Shown one piece after another: positions 60,544 to 64,000 of a stretch of 64,000 nucleotides of DNA. Both the position numbers and the translations under genes were made by a program. Positions within the stretch are counted from its first letter, which is position 1; every line of letters begins with the position of its first letter. The notes under the pieces were generated by a model, which saw only the letters and a program-made list of their open reading frames with translations, did no database searches and was not told where the DNA came from. This DNA comes from Pseudomonas sp. p1(2021b) (GTDB taxonomy: Bacteria > Pseudomonadota > Gammaproteobacteria > Pseudomonadales > Pseudomonadaceae), in the NCBI RefSeq assembly GCF_020151015.1, contig NZ_CP083746.1, positions 2,447,001-2,511,000 on the forward strand, given 5' to 3'.

Positions 60544-61719
60544 TCACTGGCCGTTGTGCTGGACGATGGGCAGGCCACCTTGGGGCGCGTCGACCTGGAC
60601 CTGGTCGCCGGCCTTGACGTGTTGCAGGCCCTCGATCACCACGCGCTCGCCGGGTGCCAGGCCCTCGCTGACGATCCAGCGGTCGCCCTGGGCGTTGCCG
60701 AGCACCACCTGGCGTTCGCTGATGCGTTGCTGTGGGTCGACGACCAGCACCTTCGGCACCCCGGCGCTGTCGCGCAGGATGGCCCGCTGTGGCACGCTGA
60801 TGCCTTTGGGTTGCACGGCCTGCTCCAGGCGCACGCGCACGTAGCTGCCGGGCAACAGGTCCAGGTCCGGGTTGGGGAACTCGCTGCGCAGGGTGATCTG
60901 GTTGGTGCTCGGGTCGACGCTGATGTCGGAGAACAGCAGCTTGCCCGGCAGCGGGTAGGCGCTGCCGTCGTCCTGGATCAGCGTGGCCCGGGCCTGGTCC
61001 TGGCCGACCTGTTGCAGCTCGCCGGCGCGCATGGCACGGCGCAGGGCATTGAGGTCGCGGGTCGACTGGGTGACGTCGGCATGGATCGGGTCCAGTTGCT
61101 GGATGATCGCCAGCGCCGTGGTCTCGTTCTGGCCGACCAGCGCACCTTCGGTGACCAAGGCACGGCCGATACGTCCCGAGATCGGCGCGGTGACCGTGGC
61201 ATAGCCCAGGTTCAGGCGAGCCCGTTCAAGGGCGGCCTTGGCTTGCGCGACTTCGGCACCGGCCTGCAGAAAGGTGGCCCGGGCGTTGTCGTATTCCTGG
61301 CGGCTGACCGCCTTGTCGTCGACCAGTTCGCGGTAGCGCTGCTCCTGCAGGCGGGCCTGGTACAGGTTGGCCTCGGCCTTGGCCAGGGTCGCGCGGGCGC
61401 TGTCGTGGTCGGCCTTGAACGGCGCAGGGTCGATCAGGAACAGCACGTCGCCTTGCTTGACGTCGCTGCCCTCACGGTACACGCGCTTGAGCACCACACC
61501 GGCCACCCGGGCACGGACCTCGGCAGTACGGGGGGCGAGGATACGCCCACTGAGTTCGGTGCTGATGGCCAGGGGCTGGACCTGCACCGTTTCCACCCGC
61601 ACCTGGGGGGCGGGCGCCTGTTCATCCTGGTCGGCGGCATCGTCGCAACCGGCCAGCGACAAGGTCAGCAGCGCCAGGAGCGCCAGTGGGCGCAGGCGAA
61701 AGGGAAGGGAAATGGACAT
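60544..61719 (-). CDS. RND efflux periplasmic adaptor lipoprotein
   Basis: The 391-residue membrane-fusion protein has a lipoprotein signal (LLTLSLAGC), split lipoyl/barrel-sandwich halves (AEVRARVAGVVLKRVYREGSDVKQGDVLFLIDP and NLGYATVTAPISGRIGRALV), a long coiled-coil hairpin between them and a beta-barrel domain. It is AcrA/MexA-like. It is transcribed with the pump and divergently from the two-component genes. Confidence 0.92.
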   Translation of the reverse strand: MSISLPFRLRPLALLALLTLSLAGCDDAADQDEQAPAPQVRVETVQVQPLAISTELSGRILAPRTAEVRARVAGVVLKRVYREGSDVKQGDVLFLIDPAPFKADHDSARATLAKAEANLYQARLQEQRYRELVDDKAVSRQEYDNARATFLQAGAEVAQAKAALERARLNLGYATVTAPISGRIGRALVTEGALVGQNETTALAIIQQLDPIHADVTQSTRDLNALRRAMRAGELQQVGQDQARATLIQDDGSAYPLPGKLLFSDISVDPSTNQITLRSEFPNPDLDLLPGSYVRVRLEQAVQPKGISVPQRAILRDSAGVPKVLVVDPQQRISERQVVLGNAQGDRWIVSEGLAPGERVVIEGLQHVKAGDQVQVDAPQGGLPIVQHNGQ

Positions 61720-61795
61720 ACGGATCTTCCAGAAATGACAGTGTCTATGCTAAGGCAGCCGCTGCGCACCTGGCTGTGAAGCTCTGTAGGGCGAA

Positions 61796-61813
61796 TGTGA
61801 AAAAGTGTAAGAA
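61796..61813 (+). promoter_or_regulatory. Possible response-regulator direct repeat
   Basis: TGTGAAAAAGTGTAAGAA holds two TGT(G/A)A half-sites 10 bp apart, a layout used by OmpR/PhoB-type dimers. It lies in the divergent gap between the efflux adaptor and the regulator gene, so it could control both. Weak evidence. Confidence 0.3.
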
Positions 61814-61879
61814 TTGGCGTTGATCGTGCGTGGATTCTATATCCTGCCTCATCGCCAACCCTGTTCCTTCCTCACCTCT

Positions 61880-62581
61880 ATGCCGAACATTCTCCTGGTC
61901 GAAGACGACAGCGCCCTGTCCGAACTGATCGCCAGCTACCTGCAACGCAACGACTTCCATGTCCGGGTGATCGCCCGGGGCGACCATGTGCTGGAGGAGG
62001 TCCGCCGGCAACGGCCGGACCTGGTGGTGCTCGACCTCATGCTCCCCGGCCTGGACGGCTTGCAGGTGTGCAGGTTGCTGCGCCAGGAGTCGCAGACCTT
62101 GCCGATTCTCATGCTCACGGCCCGCGATGACAGCCATGACCAGGTACTGGGCCTGGAGATGGGCGCCGACGACTACGTCACCAAACCCTGCGAACCGCGA
62201 GTGCTGCTCGCCCGAGTGCGTACCCTGTTGCGCCGCAGCAGTGTCAACGAGCCTCGGCTGGACAGCGACCTGATCCAGGTCGGCGGGCTGCGCATCGACC
62301 TGGCTGAACGCGTGGTGACCTGGCGGGGCGACGAAGTGGAGTTGTCCAGCGGCGAGTACAACCTGCTGGTAGTGCTGGCGCGCAACGCTGGCGAAGTGCT
62401 CAGCCGCGACCGCATCCTCCAGCAACTGCGCGGCATCGAGTTCAACGGCACCGACCGCTCGGTGGACGTGGCGATCTCCAAGCTGCGGCGCAAATTCGAC
62501 GACAACGCCGGTGAAGCCCGCAAGATCAAGACCGTCTGGGGCAAGGGCTACCTGTTCAGCCGGGTCGAGTGGGAGTACTGA
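61880..62581 (+). CDS. OmpR-family response regulator
   Basis: The 233-residue regulator has a receiver with phospho-acceptor Asp52 in VVLDLMLPG and conserved Lys in YVTKPCEP, and a C-terminal winged helix (LSSGEYNLLVVLARNAGEVLSRDRI, GTDRSVDVAISKLRRK, IKTVWGKGYLFSR). It resembles RstA. The start at 61880 (MPNILLVEDD) fits the family; an upstream extension has no match. The kinase gene follows after 6 bp. Confidence 0.9.
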   Translation: MPNILLVEDDSALSELIASYLQRNDFHVRVIARGDHVLEEVRRQRPDLVVLDLMLPGLDGLQVCRLLRQESQTLPILMLTARDDSHDQVLGLEMGADDYVTKPCEPRVLLARVRTLLRRSSVNEPRLDSDLIQVGGLRIDLAERVVTWRGDEVELSSGEYNLLVVLARNAGEVLSRDRILQQLRGIEFNGTDRSVDVAISKLRRKFDDNAGEARKIKTVWGKGYLFSRVEWEY

Positions 62582-62587
62582 CACGTC

Positions 62588-63886
62588 ATGCTCAAGATCC
62601 TGGTGCGCCTGTATGTGGTGATCATCGCCGCCTATGCCGGGGCGATCCTGTTCATTCCCGACTCCATCGTCGCGCTGTTCCATGACCGTTTCATGGCCTA
62701 CAACCTGGAGCAGACCAAGGGCGTGCAGTCGTTGATCGTCCGCCAGTTCCGCCAAGCACCGCGCGACGAATGGCCAGCGGTCGAGCAGCAATTGGCGCAG
62801 AGCTTCGCGCCCCTGGAAGTGAAGCTGCAGCCCATGAGCCAGGCCGGGCTCACGGTGGAGGAGCAGGCACGCCTGGAGCATGGCTTGAACGTGGTGCGTA
62901 TCGGCGACTGGGGCTATTACGACACGGCCCTCGCGCCGCTCGACCGTGACTGGCTGGTAAGCCTGCACACCCCGCCGGACCCGATCGACATCAACCTGCT
63001 GTCCTGGGGCGTCACGGTGCTGATCGGTGCCGCCCTGCTGGGCTGCCTGCTGCTGTGGGTATGGCCGCACTGGCGCGACCTGGAGCGACTCAAGGAAACC
63101 GCCCGGCGCCTGGGGCAGGGGCAAATGTCCGAACGCACGCACATCTCGCCACGCTCGAACATCGGTGAGCTGGCGGGGGTGTTCGACACCATGGCCAGCG
63201 ACCTGGAGCGCCACGTCAACCAGCAGCGCGAATTGCTCAACGCGGTGTCCCACGAGCTGCGCACACCCTTGACCCGCCTGGACTTCGGCCTGGTGCTGCT
63301 GTTCGACGAAGTGCCACCGGCCAGCCGCAAGCGCCTGCTGGAACTGGTGGGGCATGTGCGCGAGCTGGATGAGTTGGTGCTGGAGCTGTTGTCCTACAGC
63401 CGCCTGCAGAATGCCGACCAGGCGCGTGAACGGGTCGAGGTGTCGTTGCTGGAGCTGGTCGACAGTGTGCTGGGTGGGTTCGCCGAGGAGCTCGACAGCC
63501 GGGGTATCCAGTGGGAAGTGCGCGCCGAGCACAACCTGCCACGGTTCGTCCTGGACCCCAGGCTGACCGCCCGTGCGGTGCAGAACCTGGTGCGCAACGC
63601 GATGCGCTATTGCGATGAAAGCCTGCTGCTGCGCCTGCGCCGTGAGGACGATGGCGCCTGCCTGTTGACCGTGGAAGACGACGGCATCGGCATTCCGCCC
63701 GAGGAACGCGAGCGGATCTTCCAGCCGTTCTACCGCCTCGATCGCAGCCGCGACCGCAACACGGGCGGCTTCGGGCTGGGGTTGGCGATCAGCCGCAGGG
63801 CCATCGAAGGGCAGGGCGGGTCGCTGACCGTGGCACAGTCGGCCCTGGGTGGGGCACAGTTCAGGATTCGCCTGCCGGCAGGATAG
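62588..63886 (+). CDS. Sensor histidine kinase
   Basis: The 432-residue membrane kinase, RstB-like, has a first helix (VVIIAAYAGAILFI), a periplasmic region of about 110 residues, a second helix (LLSWGVTVLIGAALLGCLLLWV) and a HAMP segment. The H-box is AVSHELRTPLTRL (His near 222), and the ATP domain shows NLVRNAMRYC, EDDGIGIPPEERERIF and GGFGLGLAISRR. It probably senses envelope stress and controls the divergent pump genes (inference). Confidence 0.9.
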   Translation: MLKILVRLYVVIIAAYAGAILFIPDSIVALFHDRFMAYNLEQTKGVQSLIVRQFRQAPRDEWPAVEQQLAQSFAPLEVKLQPMSQAGLTVEEQARLEHGLNVVRIGDWGYYDTALAPLDRDWLVSLHTPPDPIDINLLSWGVTVLIGAALLGCLLLWVWPHWRDLERLKETARRLGQGQMSERTHISPRSNIGELAGVFDTMASDLERHVNQQRELLNAVSHELRTPLTRLDFGLVLLFDEVPPASRKRLLELVGHVRELDELVLELLSYSRLQNADQARERVEVSLLELVDSVLGGFAEELDSRGIQWEVRAEHNLPRFVLDPRLTARAVQNLVRNAMRYCDESLLLRLRREDDGACLLTVEDDGIGIPPEERERIFQPFYRLDRSRDRNTGGFGLGLAISRRAIEGQGGSLTVAQSALGGAQFRIRLPAG

Positions 63887-63895
63887 CCTGTAACG

Positions 63896-63976
63896 CCCCA
63901 ATCGCGGGACAAGCCCCACAGGGATTTCGCACGTCTTCAGAGCGGCAGCAATCTCGGTGGGCTTGTCCCGCGATGA
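63896..63976. repeat. REP pair after the histidine kinase gene
   Basis: Inverted unit caatcgcgggacaagcccca from 63899 and forward unit gggcttgtcccgcgatgaac from 63959 flank about 35 bp of non-repeat sequence. The rest of the window end holds no gene that I can see. Confidence 0.75.
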
Positions 63977-64000
63977 ACCCTCGCTCAGTTCAACGGCAAC

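Overview
The window looks like chromosome of a Pseudomonas putida-group bacterium. Codon use is GC-rich throughout. Many intergenic gaps carry the P. putida-type REP palindrome (core like gggagcgggcttgtcccgcg). Several clusters are typical of that group: acetoin dehydrogenase (aco), a giant MnxG-type multicopper oxidase, quinohemoprotein amine dehydrogenase (qhp) and an RND pump with a two-component system. No tRNA, rRNA, CRISPR array or intact insertion sequence was found.

Layout: (1) 0.1-5.3 kb holds an erythromycin-esterase-like protein plus a phosphoribosyltransferase, an MHS-type MFS transporter broken by one in-frame TGA, a conserved hypothetical and a VOC protein. (2) 5.6-12.0 kb holds the acoXABC operon on the minus strand behind a textbook sigma-54 promoter, with its activator gene acoR divergent. 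(3) 12.1-12.8 kb is a relic element: two 140-bp inverted repeats around a transposase C-terminal remnant. (4) 13.0-24.5 kb is a tightly coupled operon: MnxG-type oxidase, beta-propeller protein, two SCO-type copper chaperones, a cytochrome c/periplasmic-binding-protein fusion and a SurA-N-like chaperone. (5) 24.7-34.2 kb is a second operon: a lone receiver protein, a GspE-type ATPase, PilM/N/O/P-like inner-membrane proteins, a lipoprotein secretin and three pseudopilins, running directly into csgE, csgF and csgG. (6) 35.3-40.9 kb, minus strand: two paralogous secreted proteins (one with cadherin-like repeats), csgB and a very long csgA. (7) 41.3-56.6 kb: the qhp system for primary amine oxidation, with regulator, peptide-exporting ABC protein, peptidase, flavoprotein, porin, aldehyde dehydrogenase, the alpha, gamma and beta subunits, the radical SAM enzyme and an acyl-CoA ligase. 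(8) 56.8-63.9 kb: mobA, an RND/MFP efflux pair and a divergent OmpR/histidine-kinase pair.

The strongest unifying signal is regulatory. Operons 4, 5 and 6 each begin with a GG-N10-GC sigma-54 promoter, and 80-130 bp upstream of each lies the same palindrome, CCCC-N6-GGGG. The aco and qhp promoters instead carry TGAGAC-type sites. The simplest reading is that one NtrC-type activator outside the window switches on, together, the giant oxidase with its copper-delivery proteins, a hybrid type II/type IV-like and curli export machine, and the fibre it exports. That suggests a coordinated extracellular metal-oxidising or matrix-building programme. The promoters and genes are read directly from the sequence; the joint function is inference.
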